A stretch of DNA of 64,000 nucleotides from Dehalogenimonas sp. THU2 (GCF_039749495.1 NZ_JBDLLU010000007.1:48981-112980), one strand, 5' to 3'; positions 10,139 to 19,624 are shown, numbered from the stretch's first letter. The notes: a model not told the origin generated them from the sequence alone. Program-made: numbers and translations.

Positions 10139-12251
10139 TCGATACCTTTTTCCTGATTTGATCGATTTTCTTGAGAAAATGTTGTATTTCAGGAGTTGTC
10201 TCCAACTCCTCCAACGATAACTTTATCTTTCGGCGCCAGTTGGCGTGTTCCTGATAGGTACCGGGGATATTCTGCGCCCGGCGTTCACCAGTAAGGTCGG
10301 CAAGATTCACTAACATTACCTCAGACGTGCTTTCCGCTAATATTTCTGCAATCACGCGGAGAACCTCTTCTGCGGTGGGGTTTATCTCTTCGAAACGGCC
10401 TTCAGTGACCAGGCATCTTAAAAGTGATGTTTTCCCAGCTTGGCGCTGCTCTTTTTCAGCGACAGCCTGTTCCGGCATGAGTACACCGACTGCCTGTCGT
10501 TCGGTGATATCCTCCTCGTCCCAAAATGCGGCAAAGGGATGCATGTCATGTGTATTTAGAGTTGCCACAGAGTCAGCCGGAGCGGCTTCCGGGCAGCCGC
10601 CGTCCCCAGTGACCATCTCGTACTGAGCGACATAGCTGCGGTAGATATGGCGGCGGCGCATCGCCCTCCTCACTTCCCTGGGCACAAGACCCAGGTCCTC
10701 GCCGACTATCACAGCCCGCTGGCGATGCGCCTCCAAACAGAGAATAGCATACAGTTCCTTCGCCTCATAACGGACATAGATGCCTTCGGTGGCTTTCAGT
10801 CCCGGCGGGATCCAGAACAATCTGTGCAATCCCATAATATGATCGAGCCGCAGTATACCCGCAAAACGAAGATGGTGTCGTAAAACCTCGATGGTATATT
10901 TGTAACCGCTTTCACGCTGTCGCTGTGGATGAAGCGGGGGGAAACCCCAGTTCTGGCCGCCCGAAAACGCCGGGTCCGGCGGCGCGCCGACACTAGCCCC
11001 AAGGGCAAAAACAGACTGTTCCCGCCAGACATCATAACCATCAGGGTGGGTGCCCAGCGACAAATCAAGGTAAAAAGCCTGACCTCGTTCACGCGCGCGT
11101 GCCGTGGTATCCGCCATCTGTTCGTGAGCGATAAACTGAGTGTAGAGATAGTAGCGTAGCAGTTCGGGGCAGCAGTCGGAGTCCACGATATATCCATTAC
11201 GCAGCTTTTCCGGCCAGTCCCGCCACGGTGCCTTACGCTCTTCTGAAACGGCGCGAAAACGGCAATAGCGCTCAAGGTCGGGCTTGCTAACCAGGTAGTC
11301 GGTAAATGATTTCCAGCGTTCGGACGGTTGTCGTTGGAAAAATGCTTCGGCCAGCAATTCCAGGATGCCCCGTTTCAGATGGGACGCCCGGGCATAGTCC
11401 ACCATTTCCAGCGCGCGCAGAGCTTCAAGTTCATCTTTAAATTCCGTAGAGCGTAATCGTGCCGCAGCTTCCGGACAATCGGCCAGTTCAGGGATCGTCT
11501 CTACGTTGATATACAACTCGTTCCAATACAAGCGGCTAACCGGAGAGTATGGGCTGGGGTTGAAATGCTCTTTGAGGAATACCGGTAAGAGTGGCAGGGT
11601 TGCGATCACACTGCCGCCAAGAGAAGCGTTGAACTCCGCCAGTTTTTCCAGATCGCCGACATCGCCAGCGCCCCAGCTTGTCCCGGAATGCAGGGCGTAA
11701 AGCGGACAAAACAAGCCCCAGCGCTTGGGTCCCCCAGCCGGCGTGAATACATGCGGCGGAGCTGAGATGATTAGAGTGGAGGCGCTGTCACCAGCGATGG
11801 AAAGATCAAGTCGGTGGTAACCCCAGGGCAACGGTTCCTTAAGCGGAAGCCTGAGATTTAGAATAACACCATCATCCTTTGAGTTTATTGCGGCAAAGCG
11901 CGCGATATCTTTCCATTCCAATCGGCGCGTCTCTCCGGATTCAAGCCTTAGTTCAGCTTTGATATCTTCTAGCGGCACCCTGGATAATGAAAGCGATATT
12001 CCGGCTCGCCGTCCGTTCCAGGCGATAATAACCGGTTCCACTATTCTTTTCAGGCGTTCATTTTTCAATCGTTCCAGTGCTTTGATTGCATCAGACGTAT
12101 CCTTTAACTCAATGCCCATCGCCCGAATTGTCGATATCACGATTTCCGAGGTGGCGCGATGGGTACGACCGTTCATATCCCTGTACGCTGTTTGAATACC
12201 GCAGGCTTTTGCCAGCGCCGCCAGGGCAATGCGGTCTTTCCTCGCCGCCAT
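10119..12251 (-). CDS. malQ: 4-alpha-glucanotransferase (GH77, amylomaltase)
   Basis: Disproportionates maltodextrins by transferring alpha-1,4-glucan segments. The protein is about 710 residues. GH77 catalytic regions are present: LRLDHIMGLHRLFWIP (nucleophile Asp near 467), VIVGEDLGLVP (acid/base Glu near 518) and TLNTHDMHPF (third Asp near 567). The ATG at 12251 follows an in-frame TTG at 12254; neither has a strong ribosome site. It is first in the minus-strand glucan unit, about 150 bases downstream of a promoter lying back-to-back with that of glgP. Confidence 0.94.
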   Translation of the reverse strand: MAARKDRIALAALAKACGIQTAYRDMNGRTHRATSEIVISTIRAMGIELKDTSDAIKALERLKNERLKRIVEPVIIAWNGRRAGISLSLSRVPLEDIKAELRLESGETRRLEWKDIARFAAINSKDDGVILNLRLPLKEPLPWGYHRLDLSIAGDSASTLIISAPPHVFTPAGGPKRWGLFCPLYALHSGTSWGAGDVGDLEKLAEFNASLGGSVIATLPLLPVFLKEHFNPSPYSPVSRLYWNELYINVETIPELADCPEAAARLRSTEFKDELEALRALEMVDYARASHLKRGILELLAEAFFQRQPSERWKSFTDYLVSKPDLERYCRFRAVSEERKAPWRDWPEKLRNGYIVDSDCCPELLRYYLYTQFIAHEQMADTTARARERGQAFYLDLSLGTHPDGYDVWREQSVFALGASVGAPPDPAFSGGQNWGFPPLHPQRQRESGYKYTIEVLRHHLRFAGILRLDHIMGLHRLFWIPPGLKATEGIYVRYEAKELYAILCLEAHRQRAVIVGEDLGLVPREVRRAMRRRHIYRSYVAQYEMVTGDGGCPEAAPADSVATLNTHDMHPFAAFWDEEDITERQAVGVLMPEQAVAEKEQRQAGKTSLLRCLVTEGRFEEINPTAEEVLRVIAEILAESTSEVMLVNLADLTGERRAQNIPGTYQEHANWRRKIKLSLEELETTPEIQHFLKKIDQIRKKVSNVSPKD

Positions 12252-12406
12252 CAACCGGTAACCGGCCTGACGTTGATAGCGAGCAGAGCCACGAGTATTC
12301 CCCTCAATGGCGGGGCGATCATGTCCGGCCGGTGGGCGATATTAAATGGCAATTCTCAGACGACCTTTTCCGACACATAGACGTCGATGATCATATCTTT
12401 AAAATC

Positions 12407-12451
12407 ATTATACTTAGATTAACTTGACTTGCCAAAGTCAGCGGATATAAT
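12407..12451. promoter_or_regulatory. Back-to-back divergent promoters for malQ and glgP
   Basis: On the plus strand TTGACT (12424-12429), 16 bases, TATAAT (12446-12451). On the minus strand TTGGCA (12435-12430), 17 bases, TATAAT (12412-12407). The two -35 boxes abut, so polymerase can probably occupy only one at a time. The plus promoter rules out the TTG at 12429 and ATG at 12450 as glgP starts, because they lie inside it. Confidence 0.6.
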
Positions 12452-12497
12452 GAAAGGATTAATACAGGCAACATCGCCTTCCGAAAGGCTTAACCTA

Positions 12498-14669
12498 TTG
12501 AATGTAAATGATCTTTTATCCCGATTACCTGAGCGTATAAAGCGCCTGGCCGAACTCTCGGCGAATCTGTGGTGGAGCTGGCATCTGCCAGCCAGGGAAA
12601 TGTTCGATACCATTGATCGCCGTCTTTGGCGCTCAACAGGTCATAATCCGGTCAGGATGCTGTACGAACTGAACAGCGACCGGTTGGAGCGTCTGGCTAC
12701 GAATCAGGATTTCCTGGCGGTCTATGATACGGTCATGGCCGCTTACGACACGGAATTGACCGATGGTCGGCACTGGCTGTCACGAACGTATCCGGAAGCG
12801 ATGACTTCTCCGGTCGCTTACTTTTCGATGGAGTTTGCTGTTCACAATTCGTTGCCGATGTATGCCGGAGGGTTGGGTGTTTTGGCGGGGGATATCTGCA
12901 AAGAATCATCTGATCTTGGTATTCCTTTCGTCGGCATCGGGTTCATGTACCCGGAAGGATATTTTCATCAAAGAATCAGCTCCGACGGTTGGCAGGTGGA
13001 GCATTACCGACAATTGGATTTCGAACGGGCGCCTATTTCCCGGGTGACCACACCTGATGGTGACCGGTTTCTTTTAAATCTGCCACTAGGTGAAAAAACG
13101 GTATTTCTCACAGCTTGGCGGGTGCTGGTCGGTCGCAGCATACTGATTCTCTTGGATACCAACGTACCTGAAAACACCCCGGAAGATCAGGGTCTCTCAG
13201 CAAGGCTCTATAGTGCCGGCAGGGAGATCCGCCTGCAGCAGGAATACCTTCTGGGTGTCGGGGGCGTCAGGGTGCTGCGGGCGCTGGGAATAGAACCCGC
13301 CGTTTGGCATTGTAACGAGGGGCATACTTCTTTTCTGCTTCTGGAAAGGGTGAGGGAATTCATGGCTGCCGGGGATGAGATGGTGGTTGCAGTGACCAAG
13401 GTAAAGGCGACGTCCGTATTTACTACCCACACCCCCGTTCCGGCGGGACATGACACCTTCGACCGGGCGCTCATGGAACGGTATTTTTGTTGCTTCTGGC
13501 AGAGCCTCAAAGTAGCGCCGGAGACATTTCTATCGTTAGGTCAGGCGGGACCGGATGAACCGTTTAACATGACGGTGCTTGGACTTAAGCTGTCGGATAA
13601 GACTAACGGTGTAAGCGAACTTCATGGAGAGGTCAGCCGCCGCATGTGGCGCCGCCTCTATCCGGACAAAGCTGAAGCTGATATCCCTATTGACTACGTA
13701 ACTAACGGCGTTCATATACCCACCTGGGTGGGGCCGGAACTGGCTCGCCTCTACGAACGCCATATCGGTCCGGACTGGTATAACCGGCAGGACGAGAAGG
13801 AACTCTGGCGATCTGTAGGCAATATCCCAGATGAGGAGTTGTGGCGTGTTCATCACGGCCGCAAACAGCGCCTCATCCATTATATACGTGAACGGGTAAG
13901 GCGGGAGTGGAATGGCGGGGAAGAGTCAGGGCAACGGCTGGTAGCCCTTGGAGGAATGCTCGACCCGGAGGTGTTGACCATCGGTTTCGTGCGACGTTTT
14001 GTCGAATATAAACGGCCAACGTTGCTATTCCGTGACATCGAGCGCCTCAAGAACCTAATCCGGAACTGGCAGCGGCCGGTCCAGTTCATTTTTGCCGGCA
14101 AATCCCATCCGGCGGATTTCATGGCAAAGGAGTTGATCCATAGGGTTTATAATCAGGCTACCGACAAGGAATTCGAGGGTAGATTGTGCTTTGTGGAGGA
14201 CTATGACCTGCATATGGCGCACTATCTGGTGCAGGGCGTGGATGTCTGGCTGAACAACCCCAGGCGATTACTCGAAGCCTCCGGTACCTCCGGCATGAAG
14301 GCGGCGGTTAATGGAGTTCCTAATCTTTCCGTGAGGGATGGCTGGTGGCATGAGGGTTTCAACGGCCGCAATGGTTGGGCTATCGGCGATATCAACAAGG
14401 CCGACAATGTCGCCGACGAGGACGCATTGGATGCCGGGGCTCTTTACTATGTTCTTGAGGAAATGATATTGCCGATGTACTATGACCGGGATCTGGGCGA
14501 TATCCCCAGGAAATGGCTTCAGGTGGTCAAGCAGTCGATTGGTTCCGTATTACCCCAGTTCACCGCCAGCAGGATGATGAAAGAGTACGCCGAGAAGATG
14601 TATCTGCCCATCGTCAAAAAAGCAGGATCTCCGGATCTGGGCGGCATTAATACGACCGCATATCGTTAG
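12498..14669 (+). CDS. glgP: Alpha-glucan phosphorylase (GT35)
   Basis: Releases glucose 1-phosphate from alpha-1,4-glucan using pyridoxal phosphate. The product is 723 residues from the TTG at 12498, chosen because AAAGG lies nine bases upstream and because the longer frames start inside a strong promoter. Motifs: LAELSANLWWSWH at the N terminus, AYFSMEFAVH, CNEGHTSF, and EASGTSGMKAAVNGV (residues about 592-606) where the Lys carries PLP, followed by DGWWHEGFNG. It is the shorter bacterial/archaeal phosphorylase type. It diverges from malQ-glgB-GH57, the partner glucan genes. Confidence 0.93.
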   Translation: MNVNDLLSRLPERIKRLAELSANLWWSWHLPAREMFDTIDRRLWRSTGHNPVRMLYELNSDRLERLATNQDFLAVYDTVMAAYDTELTDGRHWLSRTYPEAMTSPVAYFSMEFAVHNSLPMYAGGLGVLAGDICKESSDLGIPFVGIGFMYPEGYFHQRISSDGWQVEHYRQLDFERAPISRVTTPDGDRFLLNLPLGEKTVFLTAWRVLVGRSILILLDTNVPENTPEDQGLSARLYSAGREIRLQQEYLLGVGGVRVLRALGIEPAVWHCNEGHTSFLLLERVREFMAAGDEMVVAVTKVKATSVFTTHTPVPAGHDTFDRALMERYFCCFWQSLKVAPETFLSLGQAGPDEPFNMTVLGLKLSDKTNGVSELHGEVSRRMWRRLYPDKAEADIPIDYVTNGVHIPTWVGPELARLYERHIGPDWYNRQDEKELWRSVGNIPDEELWRVHHGRKQRLIHYIRERVRREWNGGEESGQRLVALGGMLDPEVLTIGFVRRFVEYKRPTLLFRDIERLKNLIRNWQRPVQFIFAGKSHPADFMAKELIHRVYNQATDKEFEGRLCFVEDYDLHMAHYLVQGVDVWLNNPRRLLEASGTSGMKAAVNGVPNLSVRDGWWHEGFNGRNGWAIGDINKADNVADEDALDAGALYYVLEEMILPMYYDRDLGDIPRKWLQVVKQSIGSVLPQFTASRMMKEYAEKMYLPIVKKAGSPDLGGINTTAYR

Positions 14670-14752
14670 TTGGTTGGCGTATTTCAATCATATCCGGCGC
14701 CAGTAACGGTTTCAAGAGATCTGAAACGACCGTGACTCGTTATGGTTCGGGA

Positions 14753-15844
14753 CTACTCGCGCCAGGTCCACCAGTTGTTGACCAGGAAATTCCAGCCAAA
14801 AGCCGCCACGATACCGATGGCCGCGGAAACAATATAGAACAGGCCTAACGTCTCGGTCAATAGGGCCAGGGTGCCAAGGTAGATGCCAAGGCCACCCAGA
14901 CTAATGACGTTGAAACGCCATAAACGCCCGAAGAAACCGCCGACGGAGCGGTGGCGATCACGAAATGTGAAGTGATCGTTGAGGATAAAGTTCCAGATAA
15001 CCGCGGCTTCGAAGGCTAGGGCGCCTGAAACCAATAATTCCACTAAAGGAGCTTCATTGTCGGTCAATAATGCCAGAAGTGATAGATTGACCACCGCTCC
15101 AGTGGCGCCCACTGACATAAATTTGATGATCCGTGCTGCTTCTCCGCAACGCCACATCAGGCTCAGAAGATGGCGGATATAGTCTGTCTGGGTGATCATC
15201 GACAACTTGGTCTTGCCGGCGCGGCGGTTCTCGAAACGATACGGGACCTCGGCCACTTTCTGGGCTTTGGAAAGACACAGGATTTCCAACAGGATCTTGT
15301 AACCCACCGGACTGAGGGTCACACCCGAAAGAATCTCCCGGTCGAATAAGAAACACCCGCTCATCGGGTCTTTTACCTTTCGGGTGGAAGGCAAAACAAG
15401 ATGAGCCAGCCAACCGGCGCCCGCGGAAATGAAACGCCGGAGCGCCGACCAATTACCCACGCTACCGCCCTTGACATAACGGCTGGCAATGACCAGGTCG
15501 GCGCCTCCATTGGCGGCATCCAGCAGTTGCGAAAGAATCTCCGGCGGATGCTGCAGGTCGGCGTCCATCACAGCCAGGAAGTCTCCTTTTGCCAACTGGA
15601 AACCATCGACAACAGCCGATGCCAGGCCGCGTTTGTCCTTGCGAACGACAACACTAATGGGGTAGGTTGCAGCCAGATCGCGGACTCTGTCCGAAGTGCC
15701 GTCAGGACTGTTGTCATCGACAATAAGCACATCGTAAGAATTTCCGACAAGATTTTGGTGGATGCGCTCGATCAGCGGTTGGATGTTGACCGATTCGTTG
15801 TAGGTGGGTATGACGATTGTGAGGTGTTGATTTGTATTCTTCAT
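14753..15844 (-). CDS. GT2 glycosyltransferase fused to GtrA-like membrane domain
   Basis: A 363-residue protein related to dolichol/polyprenyl-phosphate mannosyl- or glucosyltransferases. The GT-A domain (residues about 1-225) shows VIPTYNES, VDDNSPDGT and the metal-binding VMDADLQHPPE (DxD near 94-96), plus RRAGKTKLS. The last 130 residues contain four hydrophobic segments of GtrA type (AGATGAVVNLSLLALLT, WNFILNDHFTFRD), which may flip or present the lipid-linked sugar. It probably makes a polyprenyl-phosphate sugar for envelope glycans. It is monocistronic, divergent from the Crp gene. Confidence 0.88.
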   Translation of the reverse strand: MKNTNQHLTIVIPTYNESVNIQPLIERIHQNLVGNSYDVLIVDDNSPDGTSDRVRDLAATYPISVVVRKDKRGLASAVVDGFQLAKGDFLAVMDADLQHPPEILSQLLDAANGGADLVIASRYVKGGSVGNWSALRRFISAGAGWLAHLVLPSTRKVKDPMSGCFLFDREILSGVTLSPVGYKILLEILCLSKAQKVAEVPYRFENRRAGKTKLSMITQTDYIRHLLSLMWRCGEAARIIKFMSVGATGAVVNLSLLALLTDNEAPLVELLVSGALAFEAAVIWNFILNDHFTFRDRHRSVGGFFGRLWRFNVISLGGLGIYLGTLALLTETLGLFYIVSAAIGIVAAFGWNFLVNNWWTWRE

Positions 15845-15914
15845 CGAGGGCTAATGCTAACTTAGCCGGGCGGCGGCGTCAAGCCGTAGTGGGTTACAGC
15901 GACACAAGTCAGCC

Positions 15915-15943
15915 TTGCCCTTGGGGGTTCTTGCTTCTATAAT
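15915..15943 (+). promoter_or_regulatory. Promoter of crp-like gene, near-leaderless
   Basis: TTGCCC (15915-15920), 17 bases, TATAAT (15938-15943). Only eight bases separate the -10 box from the ATG at 15952 and there is no ribosome site between them, so the transcript would start within about two bases of the start codon. Confidence 0.55.
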
Positions 15944-15951
15944 GCAAAGAT

Positions 15952-16641
15952 ATGACGGACATCAATGCCACGGTTACGTTACCAGTGCTGGATAAGCGCG
16001 TGTTATTGCTCCAGAGTCGGTATTTCGCCGACCTATCCACCGAATATCTAGAGCGAATTGAAGAATTGATGGTGGAAGAGTGCTTTGAACGGGATGATAT
16101 GATATTCAATGAGGGTGATGGCAACCGCTACCTCTATCTTGTAGCCAGCGGGGCCGCTAAAATATTCGGCACTTCCGCTGACGGGAAAGAACAGATACTG
16201 GAACTGTCCCGTCCCGGGGACAGTTTTAATGACGTTGCGGCCTTCGATGGCGGGGCGAACCCGGTCGGGGCCCAGGCGTTGACTCCCTTGGTTGTGTATC
16301 GCCTGAGCGGACAAGTATTGCTTGACCGTTCCTGTGACTACGGACCGCTGGCGGCCAATATCGTGCGCGGTTTGGCTAAGCGGGTTAGGGAACTCGGGGA
16401 CCTGGTCGCCGATTTGTCGTTCCGCCCGGTCGTGGGGCGTCTGGCCAAAATCCTCCTTGAGCAATTGCCCCATGCTGGCTCCGCTAAACTGACACAAAAA
16501 GACATGGCAGCCATGGCTGGGACGGCGAGGGAAGTAGTCGCTAGGGCGCTTAAAAGTCTGGAAGAAGAAGGCATCATCCGCACAGAGCGTCAGCGTATTG
16601 TCATTTTGGACCGGACTGCCCTGGAAAAGCTGACCATTTGA
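15952..16641 (+). CDS. Crp/Fnr family transcriptional regulator
   Basis: A 229-residue regulator with an N-terminal cyclic-nucleotide-binding-like beta barrel (residues about 15-135, with GDGNRYLYLVASGAAKI) and a C-terminal winged helix (about 160-225) whose recognition helix reads TAREVVARALKSLEEEGII. The Glu and Arg that contact a G:C pair in CRP/FNR proteins are present. The cAMP-binding Arg-Ser signature is not evident and there is no FNR-type N-terminal Cys cluster, so the ligand is unknown. A ferredoxin gene follows 55 bases downstream on the same strand. Confidence 0.85.
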   Translation: MTDINATVTLPVLDKRVLLLQSRYFADLSTEYLERIEELMVEECFERDDMIFNEGDGNRYLYLVASGAAKIFGTSADGKEQILELSRPGDSFNDVAAFDGGANPVGAQALTPLVVYRLSGQVLLDRSCDYGPLAANIVRGLAKRVRELGDLVADLSFRPVVGRLAKILLEQLPHAGSAKLTQKDMAAMAGTAREVVARALKSLEEEGIIRTERQRIVILDRTALEKLTI

Positions 16642-16696
16642 AAATGATGACATTAGTTACATACTCGCAGCACTTATCAGGGGTATTATTAATTAT

Positions 16697-16903
16697 ATGA
16701 CTCAAATTACCGTTGATGCTGAAAGATGTGACAGCTGTAACTTATGCTTAGCAGCCTGCAGCCGCGGCGGACTTGTCCTAAAGGACGGCGGTATCTTTCA
16801 GACCGACGAATTTGACTGCCGGGAATGCCGAACCTGTGAATATATTTGCGCTCGTGGGGCGATTACCTGGGGATATGAAATCGTCCTGGGAAACCCCGCT
16901 TAA
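16697..16903 (+). CDS. Small 2[4Fe-4S] ferredoxin
   Basis: A 68-residue electron carrier with eight Cys in two clusters: CDSCNLCLAAC (residues about 11-21) and CRECRTCEYIC (about 42-52). It is probably a soluble low-potential ferredoxin. A TATTAT box ends seven bases before the ATG and no ribosome site is seen, so this may be another near-leaderless transcript. The stop overlaps the end of the convergent BrkB-type gene by four bases. Proximity to the upstream Crp-like regulator suggests linked control. Confidence 0.85.
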   Translation: MTQITVDAERCDSCNLCLAACSRGGLVLKDGGIFQTDEFDCRECRTCEYICARGAITWGYEIVLGNPA

Positions 16904-17793
16904 ATCCACCAGGGTTTATCAGCTACTAGGGTAAGAGTCCCTTCATTCAACCGGCGCAGTTGCCCGTTAAGTTCGCTGCCGATGAGCAAGATAAATGCGG
17001 ACAGGTACACCCAGATCATTAAAGCTATACCAGAACCGATTGGGCCATATACGAGTTGGAAATTGGCGAAATTGTTGACGAAATATATAAACAGATACCG
17101 AAGAGATTCGAAAAATGCCATGGCCAGAATGGATCCCGGCCAGATATAGCGCCACAAGTTGCGGGTGGTTGGTAAGAAGCTGTAAAGAACGATAAACGCA
17201 AATAGCGTCACCGCCGCGGCGATGAGAGATAGTATTATGCTAGAAGTGCTGCCGATAAGTGGCAGTTCCACTTCGGGCAATAATCCGATTGCTGTCGGCA
17301 ATACACCGGAGACCAGAAATAGAAACCCCGCGCTCAAAGCAAGCAGTATATCACGCGGTTTACGTAGATAGAAGGGATGGCGCTCACAAACACCGCAGCT
17401 TCGGTTCAAAGCCACACCGATTGCAGTGAACATGTTCGAACTCGTCCAGAATAATGCTAACAAGCTGATAATGCCCAGTACGCCACGTGAGGCAATGATG
17501 CTTTCGATGTTCACTACGATGATATCGCTGGCGATGGGCAGATTGTTTTCCATAAACTCGAAAATAGCTAGCTGCACTTCTTCCGAGGGCAGAAAAAGAC
17601 CGGCGAGTGAAATAAACCCTAGGAGGAGTGGAAAAAGAGAAAGGATGGCAAAATAGGCTACACCGGCAGCAAGATGCGAGGCGTCATTATTCGCCAGACC
17701 TTCGACAATTCCGACGATTACGCGAATCTGCGTGACTGACAGAATCCGGTCCTTGATCCGGTTTGCACTATTTTTCAAACGATTTTGTGTCAT
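16900..17793 (-). CDS. YihY/BrkB family inner-membrane protein
   Basis: About 297 residues with six predicted transmembrane segments, including GVAYFAILSLFPLLLGFISL, GVLGIISLLALFWTSSNMF, LALSAGFLFLVSGVLP and SILAMAFFESLRYLFIYF. The DASHLAAGVAYFAILSLFP stretch and the closing GSELNGQ segment match the YihY/virulence-factor BrkB family, whose function is not settled. The start at 17793 is favoured because it shortens the overlap with the upstream AI-2E-type gene to 26 bases; a TTG at 17859 would add 22 residues. Confidence 0.82.
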   Translation of the reverse strand: MTQNRLKNSANRIKDRILSVTQIRVIVGIVEGLANNDASHLAAGVAYFAILSLFPLLLGFISLAGLFLPSEEVQLAIFEFMENNLPIASDIIVVNIESIIASRGVLGIISLLALFWTSSNMFTAIGVALNRSCGVCERHPFYLRKPRDILLALSAGFLFLVSGVLPTAIGLLPEVELPLIGSTSSIILSLIAAAVTLFAFIVLYSFLPTTRNLWRYIWPGSILAMAFFESLRYLFIYFVNNFANFQLVYGPIGSGIALMIWVYLSAFILLIGSELNGQLRRLNEGTLTLVADKPWWI

Positions 17794-18892
17794 GATGAAG
17801 GAGAGGCAGATGGTCTTCCATCCGCGCCATATCGTCTGTGTATTGGAATATCTGGACAATGGTGGCAGCTAGAGGTATCGCCAGCAGTATACCCCAAATG
17901 CCGGCCAGGTAAGCACCAAGTACCAGGAGGAGCAATGCGATGGCCGGATGAATGTGCAGTAATTGACCCTGTACCCTGGGTACGAGCAAATTATTTTCCA
18001 GAAGTTGTACCATGAGAAAAAGTCCGATGATCCACACCACCATATCAGGGTATGTGGCAAGGATGATGATCACAGCAAAGATGCCGCTGATCCATGGTCC
18101 GATAGTTGGTACCATTTCGAACAACCCAGCTACCAGCGCAAGGAGTAGTGCTAGACCGAAATTGACTTTGAGCAAGAGAAGTCCTATGAAAGACAGGCTT
18201 CCAACAATACTACCAAGAAGCAGTTGGGCTCGTAAGTATCGACCGAGGACGTTCCCGATGATGGTCAAAACATTTCGGGTGTGGACCGCGGCAATGCCTG
18301 GTAAACCGTGGTACAACCCATCTCGTAGTTTTTCCCAATCTTTCAGGATATAAAACAAAAACATAGGTAAAGCGGCAAACCCGAAAATGAAGCCGATGGT
18401 TGTCGGTATTATGGTAAAACTCTGCGCGATGACACCTTGAACGGCGCCCCCTAACTTACCGGTTGCGTCAGCGACGAATTCATCGATGCGCGCTTGGACG
18501 TCTGGAGAAAATTGGGAACGTATCGTTTCCAATAGATTGGAAAAATAGTTGATAACCGCCGAAAATATTTCCGATGCATTGTTCATCAAGTCGGTGGCGG
18601 TGTTTATGAGGGTAGCTATCATATAGCTGGCTACAAGAGTGCCCAGTATAAGGAGAGTCAGAAGAACCAGTATTACGATAACAAGCCGTTTTTGCTTCTC
18701 CAGCCGCTTGGGGAAAATAGTGTATTTTTCCAGCCAGAGGATGAGCGGATGCAGTATATATGCAATTAAAAGCCCCAGCATAAACGGCAGCAGCACGCTT
18801 CTCAAGGCATAAACTAACCAAAAAAAGGCCGTGAGAAATACTAAAAAAACGATCATCCGCCAATGGCGAGTGATGATGTGCTGTACTTGCAC
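17768..18892 (-). CDS. AI-2E family transporter
   Basis: A 374-residue membrane protein with about eight transmembrane segments in the family's pattern: an N-terminal pair (MIVFLVFLTAFFWLVYAL, LLPFMLGLLIAYILHPLILW), a large central amphipathic domain (about 95-170), then the conserved LFEMVPTIGPWISGIFAVI and the closing HPAIALLLLVLGAYLAGIWG. Family members export autoinducer-2, Na+ or other small solutes; the substrate here is unknown. The GTG start has AGG seven bases upstream. It is probably co-transcribed with the BrkB-type gene and downstream of the small YtxH-type genes. Confidence 0.87.
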   Translation of the reverse strand: MQVQHIITRHWRMIVFLVFLTAFFWLVYALRSVLLPFMLGLLIAYILHPLILWLEKYTIFPKRLEKQKRLVIVILVLLTLLILGTLVASYMIATLINTATDLMNNASEIFSAVINYFSNLLETIRSQFSPDVQARIDEFVADATGKLGGAVQGVIAQSFTIIPTTIGFIFGFAALPMFLFYILKDWEKLRDGLYHGLPGIAAVHTRNVLTIIGNVLGRYLRAQLLLGSIVGSLSFIGLLLLKVNFGLALLLALVAGLFEMVPTIGPWISGIFAVIIILATYPDMVVWIIGLFLMVQLLENNLLVPRVQGQLLHIHPAIALLLLVLGAYLAGIWGILLAIPLAATIVQIFQYTDDMARMEDHLPLLHHDTKSFEK

Positions 18893-18938
18893 GCTTCGAC
18901 CTGTTCTGCCTTTCTAAAAAGCTATTTATAAAGGCAGG

Positions 18939-18962
18939 CCGGCGGGGAAATGTCTCCGCCGG
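18939..18962. other. GC-rich hairpin between AI-2E and YtxH-type genes
   Basis: Ten-base arms (18939-18948 and 18953-18962, one G:T pair) around a four-base loop, in the 94-base gap. There is no T-run on either side, so it is not a classic terminator. It could stabilise the upstream message or partly terminate it. Confidence 0.35.
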
Positions 18963-18986
18963 ACCATCACCTTGATAGATTCTAAG

Positions 18987-19217
18987 TTATTCGGCGGAAG
19001 GCAATCGGGATTCTAGATTGTGTTTTGCTAGCGCGGCACCTTCTTTCACTTTATCCGCGAATTCATCGGCGCGATCACTCAACTCCGCCGCCTTTTCTTT
19101 AAGCAGCGCGCGCGTTTCATCACCAGTCGTCGGAGCGTAAAGCAGTCCGATGCCGATACCAATGGCAGTGCCGAGGATGAGTCCCAGGGCAAAATTACCC
19201 CCGTTGTCGTTACCCAT
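18987..19217 (-). CDS. YtxH-type small membrane protein
   Basis: A 76-residue protein with one N-terminal transmembrane segment (FALGLILGTAIGIGIGLLYA, with a Gly zipper) followed by the family's short PTTGDETRALLKEKA motif and a charged Ala/Glu/Lys amphipathic helix. YtxH proteins are poorly characterised, often stress-linked, and occur beside small DUF948-like membrane proteins, as here. The ATG is two bases after the upstream gene's stop codon, so the two form a unit. Confidence 0.8.
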   Translation of the reverse strand: MGNDNGGNFALGLILGTAIGIGIGLLYAPTTGDETRALLKEKAAELSDRADEFADKVKEGAALAKHNLESRLPSAE

Positions 19218-19219
19218 GA

Positions 19220-19504
19220 TTATTTCCTCCTATGAAACAGATTATCTATTCCCGCTTTGACACCTTGAAAAAGAGCTGCGATTTCGATGACCGGTTTGAT
19301 AAGTTCCCTGGTGGCGTACTGGGCGAATCCTTCCACCACGCTCGTCGTGGTTTCCAGGGATCGCAGGATACATTGTGACCTCTCGTAGAGCGCGTTTGTT
19401 TTCCGGTATATGGAAATAACCAGTAGTAGAATGACGAAACTTATCAAGATAATAAGAACACCGGCGATGATGATTACCAGGTCCCGGTACCATTCTATAC
19501 CCAT
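19220..19504 (-). CDS. Small DUF948-like membrane protein
   Basis: A 94-residue protein with one strong transmembrane helix (residues about 10-33) and a soluble helical tail ending FQGVKAGIDNLFHRRK. Its size, layout and position just upstream of a YtxH-type gene resemble DUF948-like proteins. No catalytic residue can be named. The ATG has GGAGG about seven bases upstream on the minus strand. It is first in the unit. Confidence 0.65.
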   Translation of the reverse strand: MGIEWYRDLVIIIAGVLIILISFVILLLVISIYRKTNALYERSQCILRSLETTTSVVEGFAQYATRELIKPVIEIAALFQGVKAGIDNLFHRRK

Positions 19505-19624
19505 TAAGCGCCTCCATCAGTTTCGGCGGAACGTGACAGAAATATCTCACATTCGTAAATTGATGATAACACGTGGTCTGGGCACGCGCAAGTAGGTATG
19601 CCGTGTATGATCGGTTCCTTATGG

